This document shows positions 1 through 9,014 of a stretch of DNA of 64,000 nucleotides, piece after piece. The stretch covers positions 27,219 through 91,218 of the forward strand of contig CAZJEN010000011.1 of the NCBI GenBank assembly GCA_964545045.1, in the 5' to 3' direction. The stretch comes from SIG307 sp964545045. GTDB taxonomy: Bacteria; Bacillota; Clostridia; Lachnospirales; Lachnospiraceae. Under the pieces are notes generated by a model that saw only the letters and a program-made list of their open reading frames with translations, did no database searches and had not been told where the DNA came from. Each line of letters begins with the position of its first letter. Position 1 is the first letter of the stretch. The translations under genes were made by a program, and so were the position numbers.

Positions 1-3000
1 ACTCTACCGAGTCCGCCTCCACACGACTGCAATAATCCACAACCACCGTCTGCTGTCTGCCGTCGATTAACTTCTGTCCCAGCACGTAATTTACATCAAA
101 CCGTCCGGTAATCGCCGGTGTGGTTCCTCTTGCCGGAACGATGAGCTGAACATGATTTGCACGAAGCAACTCAAAAATCGGCTCCCAAATATATACATCC
201 TTTGCGGCACCGAACGGGTTATCAATAAAAATAACCTTCCGAAGTCCCGCCGCATCTCCCTTCGGCGAATAAATGCTGGAAATATAATTAATCACCGCAA
301 TTAAGAACTGGATGTAAATACCCTGGGACTGTCCCGTACTACCTACCGCTTCCTCATAACGTAAATGTCTGCTCTGCTCCTTAATACGTTCTCTCTTGTA
401 CAAAAGAAGCTTGATGCCGTTCATATCCGAAACAATCACGGAAAACAGCTTCTTATAAGACAACGCCGTGCGAATATACTTCATACGCTCCGCCGGATTT
501 GTAATCTTATCTACAGCCTGAATGACTTCATCAATATACGCCGTCATACGTTCTCTGAAAAACTCTTCCTTCACATACGGAATCTGCAAGGAAATCATCG
601 GAATCTGCTCGCCGTCCAACATAATCTTGGACAACTTCGGCAAGCGTTCCAAATCCGCCTTGATATTCAGGCAACGCTGTAAGCACTGATTCTCGAAATT
701 CTCTTTAATGGTCTCCAAATCACCGAGGCCGGCTTCGATTCTGGTACGCTCCAACTGCAAGCATTCCCGAACCTCCGAAAGACCGCGGATGACTTCCTCC
801 GTCTCTCTTCCGCTCTTCGGCATCATTACACTGCTGCCGATTTCGTCCGCCAAAGCCTGTGCGCCCAGTACCTGTAAGGTCTCCATGGTCTTCTGACGAT
901 TACGGTAAAACTCCTCCTGACGCTTCAAAAGTTCTCTGCCACAGGCTGCATAGCTCTCTCTGGCTTCCTTATAGCACTCTGCCAGACGGACATTGTTTTC
1001 CAAACGTCCGCATTCCTCCGTCAGACTTTCCGTTCCCTCAAACATACGGACAATTTCATTCCGGATTACGGTATAAGCGGAAAGCTCTTCCATGCGTTCT
1101 GCCTGAGCATGTTTCAATTCGGAAATCTCCTTCTGCTTCTGCTCAATCTGCGCCCTGCGCTTTGCAATAAAGGCAGACAACGCTTCTCCCGTCAATTCTA
1201 CCGGATGATATTCTCCGTACTTCTCTATAATTGTCGCCTCCGCCTGGCTGTTCTTTCCTTCCAGACGATACAGCTTCTCCTGCATCTGCTTAATCTGACG
1301 TTCCAACTGCTCCGCTTCTTCCGTAAGCGTAACAATCTCTTCATTTCGTCTGGTCAGTTCCGCTTCCGAAGTCTCATAAATCTCATTCTTTTCATACAGC
1401 TCGGACAACTCCGCCACACTGAAGCCCTTGTTCCGGATGTTACGGAGCAAACGGTTCATGGCTGCCACATAAGAATCCAAAAGGCGTTGCTTATCTTCCA
1501 GAGAAGACGCCTCCGTATGCAATGCCGCGATTTTACCGTCAATCTGTACGACCAACTCCCCGATATCATAAGACACCGGCGCAACCGGACCTTCTGTATC
1601 ATAAATGGAGTAGCTCTCCCAGGTACGCTGCAATTCATCCTTTCTGGTGCGCAGCGCGTCCACCTCGGCATTCTTCGCGTCGCACTCTGCCGCCAACGTT
1701 TCCGCCACAGTCGCCGCATCCTTCTTCCATTCGTTTAAGCGTTCTTTTTTCTTCTGATATTCCTGTATCGCAGCTTCCTTTTCTTCCGCTTCTTTGTTCA
1801 ACTCCACAATCACGTGATAAGAAACTGCTTCCTTTTCTTTCTTTGCTATCTCCTCACGGCAAGCTTCCGTTTCTTCCCGAAGAGCGGCTATCCGCTCTGT
1901 AAGCGCAGTAAGACGTTCATTCTCCCCACGCAAAGCCTCCTGCAGACTGTCTTCCGTGCGGTCCGTTCCGTACTCGGTCTTTTTGGCATACATAGCATCG
2001 TAATACTGCTTTACAAAGCCGGTCAAAAACTCCTCGTCCTCTTCGTAGGCCTCCAATAATGCAGTAACACGGCGAATGCCGTATTCTGCTTCCTCCTCGA
2101 TTCTGGACAGGCGCACAATCTCCTTCTGTCTTGCCTTCTCTTCAAATAACGCCGCACTGTCCCTTACACAAAGAAGCATCTGCTCCCGGTGGAACAAATC
2201 CTTTCCGGCACGTAAGGACTCCATACGGAATAACGGTACCATCACGCCCTCCGGCACACATTCCGCCAGCAAATGATCGTCAAATACCGTTTCAAAGCCT
2301 TCCGTCACTACCGAATACGGCAGACCGGCATAGCGCTTCAACAGCTCCGCCTGCTCTTCTTCGGTCTTTGTCTGCAAATATTCCACTCCGGTCAGGGCTT
2401 TCTTTTTATGTCTGGTACAAATATAGTCCTTTACCGTCAAAGCCGCTTCCGTAGAAGAAAACAATTCTCCCGCTTCAATGGCCTGGCGCTTTGCTTTCGC
2501 TTCCTGCAGCTGCTCGGAAAGCTTTGTCTGCTCGGTATAAGCCTCTCTGCAACGGGTGCGTACCGCCATACGAAGAGCTCTGTAATCCTTTTCTCCGTAG
2601 GCCTCCGCCAATTTATCCGCACGAAGCTTTGCCTCAGAAAGCTTTTCCTTTTCCGCTTCCGTCATCTGCAAATTATCCCGATATCTCTGAAGCTCCGCCT
2701 GAGCCCGGTGTACCGCATATACGGCTTCCTCCCGTTCCTTTGTGAGCTTTTCTTCCTCTTGCTTTAAAGCATTCAGTTTTAATCCTGCAGACACTCCTGC
2801 CTCTTTGCATTCCTTCTCTAAAACAAACGCATCCTCAGCCAGCAGTAAACCTACCGCATCCTTCTGCTGCTTTATCTTGCCGTATAATGCAGAAAGCTCC
2901 TTTCCTGCCTGGTCCGCAAGAACCTCCGTAACCGCTGCTTCCCGTTCCACGTCTTTTCTGGAACTCTCTGCGGTTTTATACTTCAAAAGTGCACCGGCTG

Positions 3001-4345
3001 CCGCACTTTCCGCCTTGGAGATCGCCTCAGTAAGCTGCACTTCGTAGCCTTCCTTTTTCTGCTTATACGCCCGGACAAGACCGGAAATCTCCTCCTGAAG
3101 CCCGCTGCCCTCCGTCATCGCCTGCAACGTAACCGCAGTCTCGTCGCGCTTTTTCTTTTCTTCCAGATACTCCAAATAGTCGTTGGCACATTCCTTCTTC
3201 TTAAGAAGTGCGACAAGGGACTCTCTGCGTTCCGTTTTTGCAACTTTCTCCGCCGTAAGAATTTCTGCCTGATTGCCGTATTCCTTCGCCAGCTCCCTAT
3301 CTTCGGAAATGGCCGCGGACAAAAGCTCTGCTTCGTAGGAATGCAATGCTTCCTCTGCCTCGCTTTCGGAACGCCTAAGCTCCTCGATGACAGTTTCTCT
3401 GCCGTCCAAATAATGCACCGCCGCGTTATAAATACGGTTTAACTGGGTCTTCGCCTCCTGCTGTTCTCCGTATACGGACCCCAAAAGCTCCACACGGGAG
3501 GAAAACTCGGAAAGCACCTCTTCCTGCCGGTCGAAACTGCGCATGGCATCCTTCTGCTTTGCCAGCTCCACCAGCTTGTCCTTCATATCCAAAAGGGTCT
3601 GAGACATGGTATCCTCTGTATCTTCCTTACCCGCCTTTCTGCGGAAGGAGGTACCGAGAATCTCCTCGATCAACAAATCCTCCACAACCTTACGGGTGGT
3701 CTTATAGTTGCTCTCGAAATACGTACGCACATGACCCTCGGTCTTATTGATACCGCGGATAATCTCCCATTCGCTTTCGTAAATACCGTAATCCGCAATA
3801 AAACTCTGGTATTCTCCCTTACGGTCAAAAATACGCACGATTAGGGAATTGTCACGTTCCAGCTCCTTCAAATAACGGCGCAGTCCGCTGTAGGTAATAC
3901 GCTCCTTGTCCTTTACAAGGGGAAGATTACGGATATCGTTTGCATTGTATTCCCGATAAAAAATACAATAATTAAAATACTCGATGGATGCGGTGTCCTT
4001 CGATTCTCCCTCGGTCTCCGCTGCCTTTCTGGCGCAAAAACCCGTGGTCATATATTGAAAACCGTTCTGAATGTTCTCATCGTCCAGCTTCCACTCAATC
4101 AAAGAATGGATGGTCTTACTGCCCTCGCCGGTACGGAACAATTTCTCAATCGGCTGCTTTTCATCTAAGGTACAATTCGGAATCACATTCTGCAACAAAA
4201 GTAGCATAAGTACACTTTTTCCGCCGCCGTTTGCAAGGTCGTACAGTGTATTTCCGCAAAACGGCTTCATCAAAAAATCATCGTATGCCTGGGTTCCGAA
4301 ATTATATTTTACGTTATTGACACGAATACGGTTAATATGCGGCAC
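1..4345 (-). CDS. jetC: JetC-like SMC ATPase of a Wadjet-type system (3' end cut by window edge)
   Basis: Open frame running off the left edge; about 1448 codons visible. No ATG lies at the head, but a GTG at 4345 is preceded by AAGGAGGAG at ideal spacing, and the protein then opens directly into an ATPase head. P-loop GGGKS at residues 40-44, very long Glu/Lys/Ala-rich coiled coil through the middle, then the second head half with a STGQSQG signature near residue 1340 and Walker B VIFIDNPF near 1380. This split-head layout is that of SMC/MukB/JetC motors, which in Wadjet extrude DNA loops and hand circular plasmids to the JetD nuclease. It overlaps jetB by 14 nt, so translational coupling is likely. 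Oddities: the residue after the Walker B Asp is Asn rather than Glu, and the P-loop begins LANGGGKS, without the usual first Gly. JetD would lie beyond position 1. Family assignment comes from operon and motifs. Confidence 0.85.
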   Translation of the reverse strand, partial: MPHINRIRVNNVKYNFGTQAYDDFLMKPFCGNTLYDLANGGGKSVLMLLLLQNVIPNCTLDEKQPIEKLFRTGEGSKTIHSLIEWKLDDENIQNGFQYMTTGFCARKAAETEGESKDTASIEYFNYCIFYREYNANDIRNLPLVKDKERITYSGLRRYLKELERDNSLIVRIFDRKGEYQSFIADYGIYESEWEIIRGINKTEGHVRTYFESNYKTTRKVVEDLLIEEILGTSFRRKAGKEDTEDTMSQTLLDMKDKLVELAKQKDAMRSFDRQEEVLSEFSSRVELLGSVYGEQQEAKTQLNRIYNAAVHYLDGRETVIEELRRSESEAEEALHSYEAELLSAAISEDRELAKEYGNQAEILTAEKVAKTERRESLVALLKKKECANDYLEYLEEKKKRDETAVTLQAMTEGSGLQEEISGLVRAYKQKKEGYEVQLTEAISKAESAAAGALLKYKTAESSRKDVEREAAVTEVLADQAGKELSALYGKIKQQKDAVGLLLAEDAFVLEKECKEAGVSAGLKLNALKQEEEKLTKEREEAVYAVHRAQAELQRYRDNLQMTEAEKEKLSEAKLRADKLAEAYGEKDYRALRMAVRTRCREAYTEQTKLSEQLQEAKAKRQAIEAGELFSSTEAALTVKDYICTRHKKKALTGVEYLQTKTEEEQAELLKRYAGLPYSVVTEGFETVFDDHLLAECVPEGVMVPLFRMESLRAGKDLFHREQMLLCVRDSAALFEEKARQKEIVRLSRIEEEAEYGIRRVTALLEAYEEDEEFLTGFVKQYYDAMYAKKTEYGTDRTEDSLQEALRGENERLTALTERIAALREETEACREEIAKKEKEAVSYHVIVELNKEAEEKEAAIQEYQKKKERLNEWKKDAATVAETLAAECDAKNAEVDALRTRKDELQRTWESYSIYDTEGPVAPVSYDIGELVVQIDGKIAALHTEASSLEDKQRLLDSYVAAMNRLLRNIRNKGFSVAELSELYEKNEIYETSEAELTRRNEEIVTLTEEAEQLERQIKQMQEKLYRLEGKNSQAEATIIEKYGEYHPVELTGEALSAFIAKRRAQIEQKQKEISELKHAQAERMEELSAYTVIRNEIVRMFEGTESLTEECGRLENNVRLAECYKEARESYAACGRELLKRQEEFYRNRQKTMETLQVLGAQALADEIGSSVMMPKSGRETEEVIRGLSEVRECLQLERTRIEAGLGDLETIKENFENQCLQRCLNIKADLERLPKLSKIMLDGEQIPMISLQIPYVKEEFFRERMTAYIDEVIQAVDKITNPAERMKYIRTALSYKKLFSVIVSDMNGIKLLLYKRERIKEQSRHLRYEEAVGSTGQSQGIYIQFLIAVINYISSIYSPKGDAAGLRKVIFIDNPFGAAKDVYIWEPIFELLRANHVQLIVPARGTTPAITGRFDVNYVLGQKLIDGRQQTVVVDYCSRVEADSVE

Positions 4346-5066
4346 CGTCTTCTCCTCCTTTGCTGCTTCGCTGCTGTAGCTCGTACAGTCTGCCCTTTTC
4401 CTCTTCGAAGTATCTGCGGATCAGCGCATGCATCCGGTTGGTCGGATAATAACGCTCTCCCACTTCGGTAAATAAGCCCTGGGACACCATGAAGTTAAAC
4501 ACCAGCTTTACAAATCCGCTCTTGGAACCGCGGCCGGCACGTACTCCCTGGGTATCCTCGTTGGCAATCACCGGAAGCTCGTCCCAGGAAATGGCAAGGG
4601 CCTTAAAACTGGTCTCCTCCGGCGTCTCGGCCTCAAAACGATGAAGCTCCGATACCATCCCGGACAAGCCGTGATTCACCGCTTCCAGCAAATCCTCCAG
4701 CTTGATATATTCTCTGTAATTGTAAGTGGCGGAATCCTGGTAAAAGAGAGCCGCCGCCTGATAAATCAAATAATAACAAAGATACAGCTCTTTGTTTAAA
4801 CGCAGGCCCATCATACGCTTTAAATCCTCGTTGGAATAACCGAAGACACGGTTCTTTTCCCCGACACACACGTAAAGCGCGTAATTATACTCATAGACCC
4901 GAAGATTCAGCTTTTTTAACATCAAATCCAGTACGTCGCTGACCTCTCCGGACTCGTGATATGCTTCATAAAGTGCCGTATTTTTTCCGCCCTTTGCCTC
5001 CACCGGCTCTCCGACTAAGAGTGCCGCCAAAAGCTCCGTTGCTTTTTCCAAGCTTTTTTGTTCCAT
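4332..5066 (-). CDS. jetB: JetB/MukE-like kite subunit of the Wadjet-type system
   Basis: 244 residues, soluble, helix-rich, lying between jetA (2-nt gap) and jetC (14-nt overlap). In SMC-like complexes of this kind the middle gene of A-B-C order codes the small winged-helix kite protein that binds the kleisin and DNA, and size, position and the C-terminal segment (MHALIRRYFEEEKGRLYEL) fit that role. It has no catalytic motif. I believe it belongs to one of the DUF families found beside JetA in Clostridia (perhaps DUF6063), but that name is from memory. The functional role is inferred from synteny rather than from a diagnostic motif. Confidence 0.75.
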   Translation of the reverse strand: MEQKSLEKATELLAALLVGEPVEAKGGKNTALYEAYHESGEVSDVLDLMLKKLNLRVYEYNYALYVCVGEKNRVFGYSNEDLKRMMGLRLNKELYLCYYLIYQAAALFYQDSATYNYREYIKLEDLLEAVNHGLSGMVSELHRFEAETPEETSFKALAISWDELPVIANEDTQGVRAGRGSKSGFVKLVFNFMVSQGLFTEVGERYYPTNRMHALIRRYFEEEKGRLYELQQRSSKGGEDGAAY

Positions 5067-5068
5067 TT

Positions 5069-6634
5069 CTATTCCGCCTTTTCTTCCGTTATCCGCTCAA
5101 ATACAATCTCTGTGGTTACAAAGGTAGCATCCCGCTCCAGCCCCGCAATCTTATGCACCAGCTCCTCTGCCTCCGGCTTCATCACCAGCCGGAACCGTAA
5201 TCCGGCATACTTCTTCATCCCGGACTCTGCAAGCAGCTCAGCCAAAATGCCTTCAAAAAAGGTATCCTGCTTCGTTTTAATACGGTCCAAATCGTATTCC
5301 TTCTTCTGGCAGATATGTACCAGGAAGGAGTAATAATCGCTGTTTTTGAAAATACCGTCAAAAAACTTCAGCTCAAGCTTCCGGTTCAATGTAGAAAGGG
5401 ATACCCGCTCCGTCGCCAGAAGCTCGTCAAGCAACGTCTTTACGATGGCTGCATAATTGCCGGAAATACGTTCCTCTTCAATCTCATCATCAAACCGGTA
5501 CATCTCTTCCTTTGCCTCTTCTACCACTTCGGCGGTCTCGCCTCCCTCAGGCGGCAAAGACAAAAGCTCGTCGGTCTGCAATAAGGAAAACTGCTTTTGC
5601 AGCTTCGGAGATAAAAGAGGCTCCACCAAATGCGAAAGCAACGTCACATCCTGCGCCTCCTCTGCCGCCGCCACAAACCCACGGAAATCAAAAGCTCCGC
5701 GAAGTCTGCTGTACTTGTATTTATGAATCATCTCATCGGCGCGCACCTGCAAATCCATACAATCCGCAAGCAATTCGCCGTGATTTGCCATTGCCTTCTT
5801 AAGCTCCGTCTCCAGCTGGTAAATCCCCCGCAGGGACTCCATGTCCTTTACGCCGTCCACCGCTTCTTCCGCTTTGGCGCGGGCACGTTCCATCAGTTCC
5901 ATGTTGTGAGAAAACAGCTTCTGCTCCTCGGAAAACCAGCGCATACCGGTTTGGTTAAACTCCTCCAAAGCCTTTACTCCGTCAAATACGTTGCTGCCGA
6001 GAAGTGCCAAAACTTCTCTTTTTTGCAGACGGAGGCGGTTTACCTCGCTGTTAATCCGGCGGATGACATCGATACCGCCCTTAAAATTCTTCGTATGAAT
6101 CATCTTCTCCAACAAAATCTGCTGGATGTTAATCTTACTTTCGTCACGAATTTCCTTCGTATCCAGATAAAACTCGATGGCATCCGCAGTGACGGAATAC
6201 AACACCGTACTTCCCGACAAGGTGGCATCAATTAACTTCATACGAACCGACGCCTTTGCCTTTTTTACCGGATCGAAATACTCCATGACAAAAGGCTTGC
6301 CGTCATTTTTTATTTTGTCGAAAATATAATCCGCCAGTTCTTTTTCTTCCTCCGGCGGCAATGTAAGCTCAAAATCCCTGCTCAACACTCCGGAAATAAA
6401 GGAAACAATTTCCGGATACTGCAATGCCCTGTCGTTAAACTGATTTTCCTCAATGAAAAAACGGAGCACCGCAAGCGTAATATATCCCATATCGAGGAAG
6501 GCATATTTCCCTTCCTTGAACAAATGAAATGCGGTATTTTGAAGGCAGAAAAACGGATAATACCGTCTCAGATTGCGCATACGGTCATTATGAAAATCGA
6601 TGATATCATGCAGCATCTGATAAGTGCCGTCCAT
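5069..6634 (-). CDS. jetA: JetA-like kleisin subunit (DUF5716-type) of the Wadjet system
   Basis: 521 residues opening MDGTYQMLHDIIDFHNDRM, which resembles the family annotated as DUF5716 or Wadjet protein JetA in Lachnospiraceae. The N-terminal 130 residues look like a winged-helix dimerisation region; residues about 200-300 are a Lys/Glu/Arg-rich coiled coil; the C-terminal 100 residues form a second globular part. This matches MukF/kleisin organisation, where the protein bridges the two JetC heads and binds JetB. It lies 32 nt downstream of the cyclic-nucleotide-domain gene and 2 nt upstream of jetB, so all four genes read as one transcript. No membrane segment or enzyme motif is visible. 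Confidence 0.8.
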   Translation of the reverse strand: MDGTYQMLHDIIDFHNDRMRNLRRYYPFFCLQNTAFHLFKEGKYAFLDMGYITLAVLRFFIEENQFNDRALQYPEIVSFISGVLSRDFELTLPPEEEKELADYIFDKIKNDGKPFVMEYFDPVKKAKASVRMKLIDATLSGSTVLYSVTADAIEFYLDTKEIRDESKINIQQILLEKMIHTKNFKGGIDVIRRINSEVNRLRLQKREVLALLGSNVFDGVKALEEFNQTGMRWFSEEQKLFSHNMELMERARAKAEEAVDGVKDMESLRGIYQLETELKKAMANHGELLADCMDLQVRADEMIHKYKYSRLRGAFDFRGFVAAAEEAQDVTLLSHLVEPLLSPKLQKQFSLLQTDELLSLPPEGGETAEVVEEAKEEMYRFDDEIEEERISGNYAAIVKTLLDELLATERVSLSTLNRKLELKFFDGIFKNSDYYSFLVHICQKKEYDLDRIKTKQDTFFEGILAELLAESGMKKYAGLRFRLVMKPEAEELVHKIAGLERDATFVTTEIVFERITEEKAE

Positions 6635-6666
6635 ACTGTTCCTCCTCCCGATGAATTCCTCTCGGT

Positions 6667-8946
6667 TTAATGATTTTTATAATAAGCCAAGGTATCGATT
6701 AATTCCTGCGGAAGCTCGATACCGTTCTTTGTAATAGCGAAATGACGAAGCTCTGTCTCACGAAGCTTCTTGGCGCTCTCTCTTCTGTATCTTGCCATAG
6801 CATCCTCAAAGGCCGGCTGCGTAGCAAGCTGCGTACGGATATGTTTCTCAAACGGGCAATAGGTCGCCAAAATCTCTCGTGCCACCTTATTTAACTTCAT
6901 GGCTCCGTTTACCTCGTTCTTCATCCATAGCTCATAATCCATGGCAAAGACCTCACGGTAATTGTTCTTACCCTTCTGAAGCTGCGTCTTTACCCGCTCC
7001 TTACGCTCTTCGGAAAGGTCACGGTTCTTTTTATAATACATCAAATAATCCGTATACTCCGAGGTCAGGGACTTAATCTGGATATTATTCCAGGCCGCAC
7101 CCTGTATGGTGCGGCAAAGCTCCCAACGATATCTGCCGCAGACACGAATCATCAAATCATCTACAGAAACTTCCGCAAACAGCGGGAAAAGAAAACGTCC
7201 CGGCGTATCTCTTCTGCGACAACTGATATCCTGCCACAAAATACTCTTGCTTCCCATGGTTGGGAACAAAATAATATCCGGCAAAACTTCCGCCACCCGG
7301 TACTCCTTCTCAATGCCAAGCTCCTTGTTCATATACAAAAACTCACGGTAGAACAAGGAAAAATCCATGCCGCGCAGCTTATCCACCGCCGCCTGCACCT
7401 TGGCCTTGGAAAGGAAGGACCGCTCCAAATCTCCGCCTAACAGTTCCTCGTATAAAAACGGCACAAAGATACTGAGCTGACCGTTTACCAGACGATGGTT
7501 GTAACGGAACAAGTTCTGAATCTCGTAATGCAACCGCTCGTCATAATCCTTAAATTTCGCCTTTTCTTCCTCTTCCGTAATCTGACCTGTCTTTTTCTGC
7601 TCTCTGAGCATCTCGGAATATTCCTGGTCAAATTCGTTCTTGGACGGCTCTCTCTTTCCTTCGTATACCCAGGAAAGCCACTCGCGAACCGTAAAAATAT
7701 GACATCCGTTTACCTCTGCATTGACCGGCTCCGACACCAATTTCTCCAGCTCCAGCATCTGGGAACGGGAAATTAAAGTCTCATCCACAAAACCGAATTC
7801 CAAAAACAACCGGATCGGAAGCGCGATATCCGTATCGTCCAACCCATAGGTCTTTCGGAAAATAATCTCATAAAGCTGATAAAAAATGTCGGAAATCTGT
7901 CTGCGCAAACGACGGGTCCAATCCTCCGTAGAAGTCTTGTCCTCAAGGGCTGCAAACTTTTTCAACAGACCGGTAAACTCAGAAGCAATATCTTCGGATA
8001 CTCCCGCAAAGGAAAGAATCTGATCCAGTGCATTCTCACACGGTTCTTCCCCTTCCGCAAGCTTTCCCGCGCCGAGCTTTCTGGCATCCCGTTTCTTTTG
8101 ATAGGTCGCAAACGGTTCTCCGCCACACTTTTCAAACAAAGCAGACAGCTCCGTAAGTTTCTTTTCTGTCATATCCCTCAACAGTATCGCTGTCTTTTTG
8201 GTTTCTGCCGAACCGGCCTTCTCTTCCAACGCACTAAGATAGTAGAACAAGTTGTCCGCACCGCCGTTCATCAGCACAGAACCCTGACGACGCACGAAAT
8301 CACCTTGTCTTTCACATTCCGCAAACAACCACCGGAGTATGGTTACCTGCTCGTTTATATGGCGATATGCCACTTTGGCATCACATGCAAAATAATTCTT
8401 CTGTGCTTCTGCCGGAATCTTGGCAGATTCAAGATAATACTCCAGCCACGCCGGACCTTCCGACGCGGAAAGCATTTCCTTCCCGGCATTCGGCAAGTCT
8501 GCCGCACGCAACTCTTCCGCTTTACAACGGGCGCAATACTGACGATACAATTCTTCAATCACAGCCGGTAAGGTCTCTGCCGCCTGATGATACGCTTCCA
8601 ACTTTCCATACAATTCCCCGATCAGTCGTCCCAAGGTAGCCGTTACTCTTCCGCTGTACTCTTTATTTCCGTTCAGAAAAGCTAACAATTCTGCGGTGGT
8701 TTTCGCCGAAAAAGCAAAAACCGTCATCTCCTCCGTCGCAACGCAGTCGGTATTATAATAGCCGGCATACATGTCCCAGATCCCAAGGAAATCACCGCTT
8801 ACTACCGGCAAAGAAACATTGGGACCGATTAACTCGCCCCTTCCTTTCAGCACGACATAAATACCGTTCGACTCCATTCCGTCTTCGAACAGCTTCTCAC
8901 CCGCCGGCACCTGATTCATCGCATTCATCTTCATAGTAATCGCCAT
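6667..8946 (-). CDS. Large cyclic-nucleotide-binding-fold protein heading the Wadjet-type operon
   Basis: 759 residues. Residues about 10-100 read as a CRP-type cyclic-nucleotide-binding beta-roll: PAGEKLFEDGMESNGIYVVLKGRGELI followed in pattern by SGDFLGIWD, where the phosphate-binding cassette would sit. The cassette lacks the usual Arg before its Ser/Thr-Ala, so ligand binding is uncertain. The remaining 650 residues are mostly helical and I do not recognise them; no HTH of the CRP type follows the roll, so it is not a normal Crp/Fnr regulator. ATG at 8946 has a weak GGGG site; downstream in-frame ATGs (residues 5, 7 and 10) are alternatives. It is the first gene of the operon, 32 nt before jetA, suggesting a sensor, regulator or extra structural subunit of the SMC-like complex. 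That role is inference. Confidence 0.7.
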   Translation of the reverse strand: MAITMKMNAMNQVPAGEKLFEDGMESNGIYVVLKGRGELIGPNVSLPVVSGDFLGIWDMYAGYYNTDCVATEEMTVFAFSAKTTAELLAFLNGNKEYSGRVTATLGRLIGELYGKLEAYHQAAETLPAVIEELYRQYCARCKAEELRAADLPNAGKEMLSASEGPAWLEYYLESAKIPAEAQKNYFACDAKVAYRHINEQVTILRWLFAECERQGDFVRRQGSVLMNGGADNLFYYLSALEEKAGSAETKKTAILLRDMTEKKLTELSALFEKCGGEPFATYQKKRDARKLGAGKLAEGEEPCENALDQILSFAGVSEDIASEFTGLLKKFAALEDKTSTEDWTRRLRRQISDIFYQLYEIIFRKTYGLDDTDIALPIRLFLEFGFVDETLISRSQMLELEKLVSEPVNAEVNGCHIFTVREWLSWVYEGKREPSKNEFDQEYSEMLREQKKTGQITEEEEKAKFKDYDERLHYEIQNLFRYNHRLVNGQLSIFVPFLYEELLGGDLERSFLSKAKVQAAVDKLRGMDFSLFYREFLYMNKELGIEKEYRVAEVLPDIILFPTMGSKSILWQDISCRRRDTPGRFLFPLFAEVSVDDLMIRVCGRYRWELCRTIQGAAWNNIQIKSLTSEYTDYLMYYKKNRDLSEERKERVKTQLQKGKNNYREVFAMDYELWMKNEVNGAMKLNKVAREILATYCPFEKHIRTQLATQPAFEDAMARYRRESAKKLRETELRHFAITKNGIELPQELIDTLAYYKNH

Positions 8947-8984
8947 TTTTCAACCCCACTGTAAAAATAATGATTCCAAAGAAC

Positions 8985-8990
8985 AGTATA
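8985..8990 (-). promoter_or_regulatory. Possible -10 of the Wadjet-type operon
   Basis: Read on the minus strand, TATACT sits 38 nt before the first gene of the operon, in the 68-nt gap after tadA. The -35 at 17 nt is poor (TTTCAT), so the promoter may be weak, activated or absent, with read-through from tadA as the alternative. Confidence 0.35.
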
Positions 8991-9014
8991 CTCCTTTTTC
9001 TCTATAAATGAAAG

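Noticed and set aside
6667..8946. Crp/Fnr transcription regulator
   Set aside because: Only the N-terminal fold matches; there is no following HTH and the protein is three times too long.
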